From Kordia sp964351775 (lineage in GTDB: Bacteria; Bacteroidota; Bacteroidia; Flavobacteriales; Flavobacteriaceae), in contig CAYGPQ010000017.1 of assembly GCA_964351775.1 (NCBI GenBank), positions 1 to 52,356 on the forward strand: 52,356 nt of DNA, given 5' to 3'. The notes under the pieces were generated by a model that was not told the origin of the DNA, ran no database searches, and saw only the letters and a list, made by a program, of their open reading frames with translations. This document shows, in pieces, positions 1-8,801 of this stretch; position 1 is the first letter of the stretch, and each line of letters opens with the position of its first letter. A program made the position numbers and the translations under genes.

Positions 1-68
1 CACACATTATGATCATTAATAAGTACAAATGGTTCAATGAAAACTTACCAAGATTAATTAGAGAATAA
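1..68 (+). CDS. 3' end of an unidentified protein (partial, runs off left edge)
   Basis: The frame starting at base 3 is open from the window edge to TAA at 66-68 and encodes a ~21-residue tail rich in aromatic and charged residues. An almost identical tail is found again at 323-415, preceded there by Gly-Gly-Thr-His. A GGTH-type motif shortly before a C-terminus resembles the catalytic histidine region of alpha/beta hydrolases, but that is only a guess from a short stretch. The repetition of the tail, with synonymous and conservative differences, supports real coding sequence from a duplicated gene. Confidence 0.4.
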   Translation, partial: HIMIINKYKWFNENLPRLIRE

Positions 69-237
69 GTTGTGCTAAAAAAAGCACTATTATTTGATAA
101 AAGACAAAAGATCGCTTACTTTGACTTCGCTCAGCACAAGTCGCTTTTAGAGTCAAGAATCAAGAATTAATTTTAACTATTTGATAAACAGCTATAATTT
201 TAGTCAGACCTTAGTGAATAAAAATAAGCATAAGAAA
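69..237. other. Intergenic stretch before the assembly gap
   Basis: I see no gene here. Around 125-137 there is a degenerate copy of the interspersed 'CTTCGCTCAG' motif that recurs in better form at 6862, 30719, 30750 and 47389. The segment ends in the run of Ns. Confidence 0.5.
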
Positions 238-247
238 NNNNNNNNNN
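238..247. other. Assembly gap (10 N)
   Basis: Ten unresolved bases mark a scaffold join. The sequence 50-70 bases downstream contains two near-adjacent poly-T runs (300-310 and 312-320), and a duplicated gene tail lies on either side. A collapsed or misjoined repeat is therefore likely here. Confidence 0.95.
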
Positions 248-322
248 AATTAATTTTTATTTATTGTCTAAATTCTTATTTTTGGAGTAATAGTTGGCGT
301 TTTTTTTTTTCTTTTTTTTTCT

Positions 323-415
323 GATTGTATTCCAATAAAAGGCGGAACACACATTATGATCATTAATAAGTACAAATGGTTCAATGAAAACTTACCAAAA
401 TTGATTAAAGAATAA
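323..415 (+). pseudogene. Second copy of the duplicated gene tail (5'-truncated by gap)
   Basis: Bases 350-415 repeat 3-68 with only a few substitutions and end in TAA at 413-415. In this copy the frame can be read further back, through a Gly-Gly-Thr-His motif at about 341-352 and into poly-T. No start codon is available before the gap. It may be an intact paralogue broken by a faulty assembly, or a true gene remnant. The GGTH motif recalls the catalytic-histidine segment of alpha/beta hydrolases, but the fragment is too short for a firm call. Confidence 0.4.
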
Positions 416-453
416 AAATACAATTTTACGTGTCTGATTCTAAATCAGTTTCT

Positions 454-461
454 TACTTTTG
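454..461 (+). promoter_or_regulatory. Candidate -7 box (TACTTTTG) for the transglycosylase gene
   Basis: TACTTTTG fits the Bacteroidota -7 consensus TAnnTTTG, 82 bases before the ATG at 544. I do not see a good TTTG/TTG -33 partner at the usual distance, so this is tentative. A short palindrome (CGACTTTAAAGTCG, about 497-510) lies in the presumed leader. Confidence 0.35.
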
Positions 462-543
462 TAATAACCACCCAATCTTTTTTGCAATTTCACCAAAAAT
501 AACGACTTTAAAGTCGATTAAGAACATATAAAAAAATTACATC

Positions 544-1503
544 ATGCGTATACTCAAAAATGGATTTGCTTTTTTAGGATTAATTTTCCTCGGAATATTA
601 TTAATGAATGCTGTGCAAGAAGACAAAGCAATTACAGCTGAAACAAAGGCAATGGCAGTTAGTCAGTCAATAGAAGTTGAAGTCAATGCTGAAAATGATT
701 ATAATGTATATGCGCTAGAAGTTCCTGAAACACTAGATTTTGCTGGTGAAGAAGTTCCTTTACATTTACCAGATGTGAAAGAACGTATGGATCGTGAATT
801 GTTAGTCAATACCTATTGGCAATCAAACGGTTTGTTATTGTTTAAAAGAGCAAACAAATACTTTCCTATTATTGAACCAATTTTAAAAGAATATGGTGTT
901 CCAGATGATTTTAAATATTTAGCGGTGATTGAAAGTGGATTGCAAAACGTAACGTCTCCAGCGGGTGCAAGAGGTTTTTGGCAGATCATGAAAGCAACCG
1001 GAAAAGAAAACGGAATGGAAATCAATGACAACGTGGACGAGCGTTTTCATTTAGAAAAAGCAACGCGTGTGGCGTGTAAATATTTATTGGCTTCTAAAGA
1101 GAAATTTGGCAACTGGACATCTGCTGCTGCGGCTTACAATGCTGGAAATGGAGGAATTAATAGACGTTTGGAAGAACAACAAGTAACTTCGTATTACGAT
1201 TTATTATTAGGCGAAGAAACTGGGCGATATATCTTTAGAGTCATTGCATTAAAAGAAATCTTTACGAATGCTAAAAAATATGGTTTCAACTTCGATCCCG
1301 AAGATTTGTACAGGCATATTCCAACGTATGAAGTAGCCGTAGATACCGTAGTTACTGACTTTGCTTCGTTCGCCAAGAAGTTTGATATCAACTACAAAAT
1401 CTTAAAAATTCACAATCCTTGGTTGCGCGAAAACAAGTTGAATAACAAATCGAGAACCTTATATAAAATCGCGATTCCTGAAAACGGATATTATTCGAAA
1501 TAA
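544..1503 (+). CDS. Lytic murein transglycosylase (SLT / goose-lysozyme-like domain)
   Basis: A predicted exported peptidoglycan-cleaving enzyme of the soluble lytic transglycosylase (MltC/D/E, Slt70) fold. Residues 1-25 form a hydrophobic signal or anchor segment. The catalytic domain spans about 80-240: the family glutamate is E130 in the 'VIESGLQ' motif, followed by 'GARGFWQIM' and the 'AAAYNAGNGGI' signature near 195-205. These three blocks in this order are diagnostic. At 319 residues it is shorter than MltD-type enzymes and shows no clear C-terminal LysM repeat, so wall binding must come from another part of the protein or a partner. Transcribed alone; the next gene is convergent and separated by a bidirectional terminator. 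It could serve wall turnover or insertion of envelope machinery. Confidence 0.9.
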   Translation: MRILKNGFAFLGLIFLGILLMNAVQEDKAITAETKAMAVSQSIEVEVNAENDYNVYALEVPETLDFAGEEVPLHLPDVKERMDRELLVNTYWQSNGLLLFKRANKYFPIIEPILKEYGVPDDFKYLAVIESGLQNVTSPAGARGFWQIMKATGKENGMEINDNVDERFHLEKATRVACKYLLASKEKFGNWTSAAAAYNAGNGGINRRLEEQQVTSYYDLLLGEETGRYIFRVIALKEIFTNAKKYGFNFDPEDLYRHIPTYEVAVDTVVTDFASFAKKFDINYKILKIHNPWLRENKLNNKSRTLYKIAIPENGYYSK

Positions 1504-1534
1504 TTCAGAATTCAGAATTTTGAATTATGATATA

Positions 1535-1576
1535 AAAATCTCCCAAAGAGTTGTGTTAGACTCAAAGGGAGATTTT
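1535..1576. terminator. Bidirectional intrinsic terminator
   Basis: Inverted repeat AAAATCTCCC / GGGAGATTTT (1535-1544 with 1567-1576), with an additional inner GAGT/ACTC stem. It is flanked by A and T tracts and lies between convergent genes, so it can stop transcription from both sides. Confidence 0.85.
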
Positions 1577-1633
1577 CTTTTGAAAAATATTAAAAAAATA
1601 AACTAAGTCATTATATTGAAAAGAATGACTTTG

Positions 1634-2248
1634 TTATGATTTTCCAACAAAATCGAAAAGTTCATCGAGTTCCTTTACGTTTTGAGTTGCTACAATTTTT
1701 CCTTCTTCATCAATTAGAACAGAAGTTGGAGTTCTCTGTACCTTATAATTTTCCATATCAAACTGTGTAGCTGCCAAAATAGGCGCATTGATTCCTTGTT
1801 GCACTTTATAGGCTTTATTTGCTTTAGAATCAGAGCCTAACTGTAAAATAACTACTTCGATATCTGGTTTTGTCTCTTGAAATGCATTTAAAACTGGATA
1901 AAAATCCTCACAATATGGACAACTTTCTTGAGAAAATACTAAAAGCGTTTTTTTCCCTTTATAATTGGCTAATGTAACTTTGTTTTGATTTTCATCTTCT
2001 AAGTTAAAATTGGGAGCATCTGCGCCAGTAACTAATGGTTGTTTAGAGGCTTCAATTTTTTTCTTATTTTCCATTACTTCGTCCATAAAAACGAAAGTAG
2101 GACCTAACTTCTCCTGTGTATCTACCATGACACGTTGCGTGGCACGGATCCGTTCTTTATTCATAAATGTTAAGTATATGCTTCCAACTACACCAGCTAG
2201 AATCAAAAACTGGATACTAAACATTCCTATAATTACTGATTTTTTCAT
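1634..2248 (-). CDS. Membrane-anchored thioredoxin-fold protein with CPYC active site
   Basis: 204 residues. One N-terminal membrane segment (about 5-28) is followed by a short polar linker and a redoxin/TlpA-type domain from about 75 to the end. The redox pair is C110-P-Y-C113 after a hydrophobic beta strand, and the cis-proline loop is 'RTPTS' near 175. The topology puts the domain in the periplasm, where TlpA/ResA-like proteins reduce or exchange disulfides; the CPYC dipeptide is also typical of glutaredoxins. It lies 39 bp downstream of the cysteine-rich lipoprotein gene on the same strand and is probably co-transcribed with it. This suggests, as inference, that it oxidises or isomerises that neighbour. 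A MauD-like accessory role is an alternative. Confidence 0.8.
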   Translation of the reverse strand: MKKSVIIGMFSIQFLILAGVVGSIYLTFMNKERIRATQRVMVDTQEKLGPTFVFMDEVMENKKKIEASKQPLVTGADAPNFNLEDENQNKVTLANYKGKKTLLVFSQESCPYCEDFYPVLNAFQETKPDIEVVILQLGSDSKANKAYKVQQGINAPILAATQFDMENYKVQRTPTSVLIDEEGKIVATQNVKELDELFDFVGKS

Positions 2249-2287
2249 TGTCTATTTTTTAAAATTTATTTTGAATAAGGCTATTTT

Positions 2288-3613
2288 CTAACCAAGACCT
2301 TGTCTACATTTAGTTCTAACATTAGCACATGATACTTGCATAGAATATCCTCCGGCTAAATAAATTGATGAGAATATACAAGAAACAGCTGCTATTTCTG
2401 GAGCGACTATTGCAATTGCTATTGATGAATATGTTTGAGCAGCAACTTCCCCACCTTCTATGACTGCAGTTCCCCACTGTCCGTCATTGTATGATTTCAC
2501 TGTTTCATAACTTCCAGCTGCTATTGTGGTTAGTGGACATCCCCATGCTCCTAAATACCCTAGACCTTTAACAATAGTGCTTGGTTGTATACAACTATTA
2601 TATGAAGTTTCACAAGCATTAGCTTCAGCAGTCGTTAATGTACCAGGTGATGTATCCAATTCATCATAAGTCAAGGTCATTTTATTTTGAACAGCTTGTT
2701 TATTTGATGAAGATAAAAGATGAGTGTTTAAATAAGAACCTCTTGGTACAATAGAATAAACTCGAGTATTACTTAGGTTAAAGGTTTGTGGAGTTACACT
2801 CGAATAATTTGTAGACCCAGCAGGATTTGCAGAACTTTTATCATATTTATTTGGAAAAAAGGATACTCCATTTTGTGAACCTGAACCACACTTATTTCTT
2901 CCAACGAAAACAAAAGATTTTATTGTTTTCCAATTCCACCAATTAAGTTGATCGTAGCTAAGAGGTGTGTTGTAATAAATTGGCAAACCATATTTACTAC
3001 TGCTAGTATTTGTATTTGTACTCTTATCCGCAAAACCACATAAGTTTCCTGCTGTAGATTTACCTGGGTTACAATATATTCTTATAGAAGAAACTTTATC
3101 ATTTCCAACTGTAGATGATAAAGATTTACCGTTAATAACGGTACCAAGTGTGGCATATATAGCCGTATCACCATAGTAATTATTTACATTAAAACTTTTT
3201 CCTCCAGAATTTGTATGTTCATATACAGTTACATTACAACCAGCGGGTACGGTTAGTGAAGATACTCTATCATTAAAACTATAATCTGTAAGATTGAAAG
3301 AGTTATTAGAAGCACTGTAAGCGAAAATTGCTAGTTTTCTACCCCAAAAATAGTTATCTGTGTGAAGCGTAAATAAAGGTGTATATCTAGTATCTCCCAC
3401 TAGAGTTTTCTCAGTAAAAGATTCTCCATTCTTTCCAATGAAAATCATATCAGGATCATCACCTTCGACTGTAAGTTCTTCTACATCAATATTTTCCTCT
3501 TCAAGAGCAATAATTTCTTCGTGTTGACAACTACTCAGAAAACCAATAAGTAAGAGTAAAAATAGTTTTGGTACTAAGAGTTGACATTGTTTAAATACAT
3601 TTGTTTTTTTCAT
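2288..3613 (-). CDS. Secreted lipoprotein with beta/gamma-crystallin domain and cysteine-rich C-terminus
   Basis: 441 residues. A lipoprotein signal peptide ends at 'LSSC' (C29). Residues ~88-182 look like a beta/gamma-crystallin domain: paired Greek-key motifs, including 'VTVYEHTNSGGKSF' and 'NDKVSSIRI', the usual aromatic-x6-glycine and serine pattern that can bind calcium. The middle (~185-330) is Ser/Asn/Gly-rich and unrecognised. The final ~100 residues are hydrophobic, Gly/Ala-rich and contain six cysteines (enough for three disulfides), resembling the general character of disulfide-stabilised bacteriocins but without a sequence match I can name. The next gene encodes a CPYC thioredoxin. 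Function unknown; surface adhesion, structural stabilisation and a toxin-like role are all possible. Confidence 0.65.
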   Translation of the reverse strand: MKKTNVFKQCQLLVPKLFLLLLIGFLSSCQHEEIIALEEENIDVEELTVEGDDPDMIFIGKNGESFTEKTLVGDTRYTPLFTLHTDNYFWGRKLAIFAYSASNNSFNLTDYSFNDRVSSLTVPAGCNVTVYEHTNSGGKSFNVNNYYGDTAIYATLGTVINGKSLSSTVGNDKVSSIRIYCNPGKSTAGNLCGFADKSTNTNTSSSKYGLPIYYNTPLSYDQLNWWNWKTIKSFVFVGRNKCGSGSQNGVSFFPNKYDKSSANPAGSTNYSSVTPQTFNLSNTRVYSIVPRGSYLNTHLLSSSNKQAVQNKMTLTYDELDTSPGTLTTAEANACETSYNSCIQPSTIVKGLGYLGAWGCPLTTIAAGSYETVKSYNDGQWGTAVIEGGEVAAQTYSSIAIAIVAPEIAAVSCIFSSIYLAGGYSMQVSCANVRTKCRQGLG

Positions 3614-3927
3614 GTTATTATTATTTAATGGTTTATAAATTTGTAAAACTTGGTTATCGTTTTACCCTTTTTGTTAAGTTTGAAGCAGACTCTATATATA
3701 GTAGGTTAAAGAATCAATTTTTATGCGCACTCAAATTTGTTACTCAAACTTAACATTGCAAATATTCGTAAAACATGAATTTTTGATAGCCTTATTTGTC
3801 ACTTTAAGGCGTTTTTAATTTCTTAAAACGTGCTCTTTTGATACTTTTTTGCGCTTTATCAGGAAAACCGTTGTAAGAAAAAGTGTAAACCGTAACAGTA
3901 ATTATCTTATTTATTTGTTATTGTTAT
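3614..3927. other. Divergent intergenic region (314 bp)
   Basis: Separates the minus-strand lipoprotein from the plus-strand hybrid sensor gene, so it should contain two divergent promoters. I find no pair of boxes that fits the Bacteroidota consensus convincingly in either direction. No gene, repeat or strong hairpin seen. Confidence 0.5.
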
Positions 3928-6753
3928 ATGAAAAAAACCTACCTACTTATCACCCTCATTTTTGCGTGTGCTCTACACTCAAAAAATACATACGATCCTG
4001 ACGATCCTAGATATGTACACGAACTCTATAAGAAAATGTTCCGAGAAGTTTCAAAAGTATCCATTGATACGACACTGCTCAGAGCCGAAAAGATCTTAAA
4101 TCAATTTAGGCACAAGAATGCCTTTACAGCGATAGAATATAATATTTTAAAGAAAATTCATAGTTCGACGATGTTATTCTTAATGGATCAGTACACAATT
4201 CAGCGTCAATATGATTCTGTACAGTATTATTATAGGATGATTGAAGAAAACATAGTAGATAGCGAAGTATTAGGAAAAGCACAATTATATTTGTTTGAAA
4301 GTAACATTTCAGAAAAAGAGTATTTTAAAGCAATTACTTCTTTGTACACTGCCATAGAACATTTTAAAGAAATAAAAGCTATTGATAAAGAAATTTTGGC
4401 GTATCTAAAATTAGCAGCGTTGTACAAAAAAACAAACTGTAATGAACTTTCGAAAGAGATGGATGCTATTCTGATGAATACGTATTTGCAAAAGGACATT
4501 CCTAAATCTTTAAAAACACGTATTTTAATGAATCATGCTTCTTTTGTTGCGATTCAAGGAGATACGCAGAAAGCTATATATTTATTAAAAAATATAAATA
4601 TTAAGGGTTTTAGAAATAATCCACACCTCAAAAAAAAATACAACATAGAACTTGCGAGTAGATATCTTAAACTTAAAGAAGTTGATTCAGCGAGGAAGTA
4701 TTTGAAAATAGCGTATCAAGATGCTAAGGCTGCTAATCTTGATGATGGAGTAACTAAAAATATATTCTATGCGTTTATTTATCTCATAGATAAAAATTAT
4801 ACAAAAGCTAAGCAATATTTAGACTTGGCAAAAAATAGTAATGCATTGTATCCTACAGAACAATTTACACGTATCAAGTTAAATAAACTAGAATATTTAA
4901 TTAACAAAGAATTAGGTAGGCATGATAAAGCGTTGCAGGCATACGAAAAATATGTAACCGTTAGAGATTCCTTAAAAAACTTTAGTGTAAACATGAATGC
5001 TTCTGTTTTAAATTTTAAACTAAATAGTGATAAAAAAATTAAAGCGTTAGAGGCAAAAAGTGAAACCATGGATTTGGTGTTAGAGGAAAAAAAGAAATTC
5101 TATATCTTCTCTACATTTCTAGCTTCGGTTTCGTTGTCTATTCTCATCTTCATCATCATTTTACATCAACGAAGAAAAAAGCAGTTAAAATTACTTTTTG
5201 AAAATGAAAAAATGAAAGATATCGACACAATCAAAAATAATTTCATTGAAAACCTATCACATGAAATACGTACGCCAATCACCATTACAACAGGCTATTT
5301 ACGATTGATCACCAACAACGCGATGGATTATTCAAAAATTATAAAATATGCTGATCTAACCGTTAGAAACAACGAACAAATCATACAGATGTTAAATAAC
5401 TTTTTAACGCTTTTAAAGCAAGAAAAAAATCTAATAACATACAAAGTAACTTCGGGTAAAATGGAGGAATTCCTCAAAGAAACTGTGTATAGTTTTCAAG
5501 GAGTTGCCGAAATAAAAGGAGTTCCTATCTATTACAAATCAAACATAAAACCAAATCAATTGCTTGATTATAATTATGATGATTTACGGAAAATTGTAAA
5601 TAATTTAATTTCCAATGCATTAAAATACACGAATCCTACGAATGGAATTTATGTAAACGCATTCATAGATGAAAACGGATTAAATTTAATTGTAAGAGAC
5701 GAAGGAATCGGAATTGACAAAGAAGAACAAGAGCTCATTTTTGACAGATTCTATCAATCAAAAAATCATGCACTAACTGGTGGATTCGGAATTGGATTGT
5801 CATTAGTTCATGAATTGGTTACAAAACTAAATGGAACCATCACAATAGACAGTAAAAAAGGTATTGGTAGTATTTTTACGATACTCATGCCTTTAGGACT
5901 TGAAAATCATTCATTATACGTTGATGAAAAGACTTCTAAATATAAAAATATATATACTTCAAAAGAAATTGATTCAACGATCGAAAACAAACTACCCAAA
6001 ATACTAATAGTAGACGACAACATCGAAATGATTGGGTATTTAAAAGAATTACTATCACCAATATTAAATTGCACGTTTGCATTTGATGGAATTCAGGCGT
6101 TATCATTTGCGAATAAAACCCAATATGACATCATATTAAGCGATTTGCGTATGCCAGTCATGGATGGACATGAATTAAAAGTGGCATTAAATACAATTCC
6201 AAACTATGAAGCTGTTCCGTATATAATGATGACGGCTTCGGCGGAAGAATATTTAGAAAATAACAAAGCCGAACTTGGAATCAATGACTATCTCATCAAG
6301 CCGTTTGAAAGTATGGAATTGATCACTCGAATCAATTTTCATTTAGAAAAAAACATCTATAAAAAACAATTGCAAAGCATAGAAAATGAAACGATTACGT
6401 TCAATGGTGCATATTCAGAATTTATGGATAAAATAAATACGATCATTCTAGAAAACATAAACAATAGCGAATTCACAATTCACGAACTTGCGATGCAATG
6501 TGGATACAGTCGCAAACAATTTACACAAATTGTACAAGAACAAACAGGCTTGAGTCCTGTGAAAATAATCTTAGAAGTTCGCTTGCGTAAAGCGTATGAT
6601 TTAGTAGTCACTGATAAATACCAATCGATCAGCGAAGTTTTGTATACAGTCGGACTCAACAGTCGTACCTATTTCAATAAAGTATTCACAAAAAGGTTTG
6701 GCATAAAACCAGGAGAACTCATCAAAAAACTGAAAGTGGAAAACTTAGTGTAA
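3928..6753 (+). CDS. Hybrid two-component system protein (sensor kinase + receiver + AraC DNA-binding domain)
   Basis: A one-protein phosphorelay of 941 residues. Signal peptide 1-18; a periplasmic TPR-like helical region to ~385; a membrane helix ~392-413; a HisKA domain with phospho-accepting H445 in 'LSHEIRTPI'; a HATPase domain with N box 'NNLISNALKYT' and G boxes 'DEGIGI' and 'GGFGIGL'; a receiver domain with phospho-acceptor D739 in 'LSDLRMP' and lysine in 'LIKPFES'; and a C-terminal AraC double helix-turn-helix (~835-935). The closest architecture class is the HTCS regulators of Bacteroidota, but the sensor here is TPR-like rather than a two-component propeller. It stands alone: neither neighbour is a polysaccharide-utilisation locus, so its target is not evident. 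Confidence 0.93.
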   Translation: MKKTYLLITLIFACALHSKNTYDPDDPRYVHELYKKMFREVSKVSIDTTLLRAEKILNQFRHKNAFTAIEYNILKKIHSSTMLFLMDQYTIQRQYDSVQYYYRMIEENIVDSEVLGKAQLYLFESNISEKEYFKAITSLYTAIEHFKEIKAIDKEILAYLKLAALYKKTNCNELSKEMDAILMNTYLQKDIPKSLKTRILMNHASFVAIQGDTQKAIYLLKNINIKGFRNNPHLKKKYNIELASRYLKLKEVDSARKYLKIAYQDAKAANLDDGVTKNIFYAFIYLIDKNYTKAKQYLDLAKNSNALYPTEQFTRIKLNKLEYLINKELGRHDKALQAYEKYVTVRDSLKNFSVNMNASVLNFKLNSDKKIKALEAKSETMDLVLEEKKKFYIFSTFLASVSLSILIFIIILHQRRKKQLKLLFENEKMKDIDTIKNNFIENLSHEIRTPITITTGYLRLITNNAMDYSKIIKYADLTVRNNEQIIQMLNNFLTLLKQEKNLITYKVTSGKMEEFLKETVYSFQGVAEIKGVPIYYKSNIKPNQLLDYNYDDLRKIVNNLISNALKYTNPTNGIYVNAFIDENGLNLIVRDEGIGIDKEEQELIFDRFYQSKNHALTGGFGIGLSLVHELVTKLNGTITIDSKKGIGSIFTILMPLGLENHSLYVDEKTSKYKNIYTSKEIDSTIENKLPKILIVDDNIEMIGYLKELLSPILNCTFAFDGIQALSFANKTQYDIILSDLRMPVMDGHELKVALNTIPNYEAVPYIMMTASAEEYLENNKAELGINDYLIKPFESMELITRINFHLEKNIYKKQLQSIENETITFNGAYSEFMDKINTIILENINNSEFTIHELAMQCGYSRKQFTQIVQEQTGLSPVKIILEVRLRKAYDLVVTDKYQSISEVLYTVGLNSRTYFNKVFTKRFGIKPGELIKKLKVENLV

Positions 6754-6815
6754 TATTCCACAAACTAAAAATTTTTTAAATGCTAAATGCTAAATTTTAA
6801 ATTTAAAAGTAATTT

Positions 6816-6855
6816 CTCATAAACTCATAAACTCATAAACTCATAAACTCATAAA
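6816..6855. repeat. Tandem repeat, 5 x CTCATAAA
   Basis: Five perfect copies of the 8-mer CTCATAAA, directly followed by the interspersed CACTGAGC...GTCGAAGTG element. The same pairing (CTCATAA units then CACTGAGC) recurs at 30698-30769, so the two motifs travel together. Confidence 0.9.
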
Positions 6856-6861
6856 CTTTCA

Positions 6862-6881
6862 CACTGAGCAAAGTCGAAGTG
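6862..6881. repeat. Interspersed element CACTGAGCnnAGTCGAAGTG
   Basis: A 20-bp element with complementary ends (CACT/AGTG) found in intergenic DNA at several places in the window (also 30719, 30750 and 47389; related forms at 18711 and 35581). Function unknown. Confidence 0.8.
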
Positions 6882-7020
6882 CATAAACCAACATACCAAC
6901 AAACGACCCAAAAACACAAATCAACCATTAAACAACGACTTACATCGCTTGTTATTGCTTCTTACATTTAATTTTTGTTCTTTTGAGTATTATCATCTTG
7001 ATATGTATATAATTTAATTT

Positions 7021-7662
7021 TTGAACACAAAGAATAACATACTTCAAACCATTCATCACTTACGCACTTCGGGCTACTTCGTCTTATACACGAACAAACC
7101 AAAGGTAACGAATGCTGAACTCAATGATTTGGGCGATTTCTTGGAACAGGAATATGAAAATGAAATCCTAAACTATCCATTTAAAGCACCAAAATTCAAT
7201 CGAGAAGCGGCAATTTGGGGCGCAAAAACGATCTATTATGCAGCGCAATTTCTAGCACATCGTTTGGAAGAACCGAAAGATTTAACCAAGTATTTTGAAG
7301 ATTTTAAAGGAGAAGTTTCACCAAGTAGTTGCCTTTCGGCAGATGTAGCTCTCAGATTTTTACCGTTTATCATCAAGGAATTAGAAGCGATTGATTATGA
7401 GGATTGGTTGATTAAAATACTCACAAAACATCTGCAAAACTTTCAATATTCTGCCATCGGTCACGATCTAGATTTGGAAATCAATGAAGAAACACTCACA
7501 AAACTCTTTCAAAACGATTGTTTTAAAACACTTTATACGGACAGAGTTATTGCAAAAAAAGACCTCCGTTTAACGGAACATAAAATCATACATGAAAACG
7601 TCGCGATTCACTTAGGAGAACATGCCAATCACTTTTGGAGCGCGTTCGTTTCTGAAGTTTAA
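7021..7662 (+). CDS. First gene of the MoxR/vWA/propeller operon, accessory protein of unknown fold
   Basis: 213 residues starting at a TTG; no in-frame ATG lies near the start of the open frame, so the TTG is preferred but uncertain. The protein is soluble (no signal or membrane segment), mostly helical and acidic. I do not recognise a named family. It ends 5 bp before the MoxR ATPase gene and begins a chain of six same-strand genes with overlaps, so it is almost certainly an accessory component of that system, in the position where other such loci carry small system-specific ('bpX'-type) proteins. Confidence 0.7.
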   Translation: MNTKNNILQTIHHLRTSGYFVLYTNKPKVTNAELNDLGDFLEQEYENEILNYPFKAPKFNREAAIWGAKTIYYAAQFLAHRLEEPKDLTKYFEDFKGEVSPSSCLSADVALRFLPFIIKELEAIDYEDWLIKILTKHLQNFQYSAIGHDLDLEINEETLTKLFQNDCFKTLYTDRVIAKKDLRLTEHKIIHENVAIHLGEHANHFWSAFVSEV

Positions 7663-7667
7663 ACGCT

Positions 7668-8801
7668 ATGAACGAAACTAAAAAATTACGAGCCATACTC
7701 GAAGAAATTAAAAATGTCTTCGTAGGAAAAGATGAAGTCATTGATTTATTGGGAATTGGACTCTTGGCGAGAGAAAACGTATTCTTACTCGGACCTCCGG
7801 GAACGGCAAAAAGTGCCATTGTCAAGCAACTATCAAGTCATGTCATTGGCGGAATCAATTTCGATTATTTATTGACACGATTTACAGAACCCAACGAAAT
7901 TTTTGGTCCGTTAGACATTCGGTTGCTAAAAGAAGGTGAACTCAAAACCAATACAGACGGAATGCTTCCAGAAGCTTCGTTGGTATTTTTAGATGAAATA
8001 TTCAATGCAAATTCTGCCATTCTGAACAGTTTACTCATGGCGTTGAACGAAAAAATATTTCGTCGCGGAAAAGAAACCAAAAAGTTACCAGTATTAATGT
8101 TCATTAGTGCAAGTAACCTTTTGCCAGATGATGAAGCCTTAGCTGCGTTGCTCGATCGTTTCCTCATTCGATTAAAAGTAGACAACGTAAAACCCGATCT
8201 TTTAGAAGAAGTATTGCACGCAGGTTGGAAACTAGAACGAAACGAACAACAAAAACAAACCCTCATTTCTCCTGATGAAGTCAAAGAATTGCAACACAAA
8301 GTAAAAGAAGTCGATTTGTCGCCCATTCGAAGTGCCTATATTGAACTCATTCACAGTTTGCGAAATACAGGCATTGAAGTCTCTGATCGACGTGCGGTAA
8401 AAATGCAAAACCTAGTCGCAGCAAGTGCAATGCTGTGCGATCGAACGGAAGCCATACTTTCAGATTTGTGGGTTTTAAAATATATATGGAGCACGGAAGA
8501 ACAAATAGAAACCTTGCAAGCCACGGTAAATGCGTTGATTGAAAAAGAAGAAACCAGCAAACAATCGCATCCGCAAGCGTTCTTTAACAAAGCGCCAAAT
8601 CCTGAGGACTTGATGAATGAAGTGACGAATTTGAAATCAAAATTCTCAAATCAGGAACTCTCATTGCAGGAATTAAACGTCATCAAAGACAAATTGCGTT
8701 ACCTGCAAAATCGTACCGATTGGATCAAAGATCAGCAGAAAAAGCAATACATAAACACTGAAATAGATCAACTGTGGAAACAGATCTTACACAAGGCGTA
8801 A
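7668..8801 (+). CDS. MoxR-family AAA+ ATPase (RavA-like)
   Basis: 377-residue AAA+ ATPase. Walker A 'GPPGTAKS' at 42-49, Walker B 'LVFLDE' with D109-E110, sensor 1 'FISASN', and an arginine-finger motif 'LLDRF'. The sequence around Walker B ('LPEASLVFLDEIFNANSAILNSLL') marks the RavA branch of MoxR proteins, which act as chaperones working with vWA-domain partners. The C-terminal ~100 residues are a charged, probably coiled-coil extension. Here the partner is probably the vWA-propeller protein two genes downstream. The stop lies 28 bp inside the next gene, consistent with translational coupling. The powering subunit of the operon, presumably cytoplasmic. Confidence 0.92.
   Translation: MNETKKLRAILEEIKNVFVGKDEVIDLLGIGLLARENVFLLGPPGTAKSAIVKQLSSHVIGGINFDYLLTRFTEPNEIFGPLDIRLLKEGELKTNTDGMLPEASLVFLDEIFNANSAILNSLLMALNEKIFRRGKETKKLPVLMFISASNLLPDDEALAALLDRFLIRLKVDNVKPDLLEEVLHAGWKLERNEQQKQTLISPDEVKELQHKVKEVDLSPIRSAYIELIHSLRNTGIEVSDRRAVKMQNLVAASAMLCDRTEAILSDLWVLKYIWSTEEQIETLQATVNALIEKEETSKQSHPQAFFNKAPNPEDLMNEVTNLKSKFSNQELSLQELNVIKDKLRYLQNRTDWIKDQQKKQYINTEIDQLWKQILHKA

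Noticed and set aside
3786..3802. Possible LytTR half-site (minus-strand GTGACAAATA) before the hybrid kinase gene
   Set aside because: The nearest second ACGAA half-site is 30 bp away rather than 21-22.
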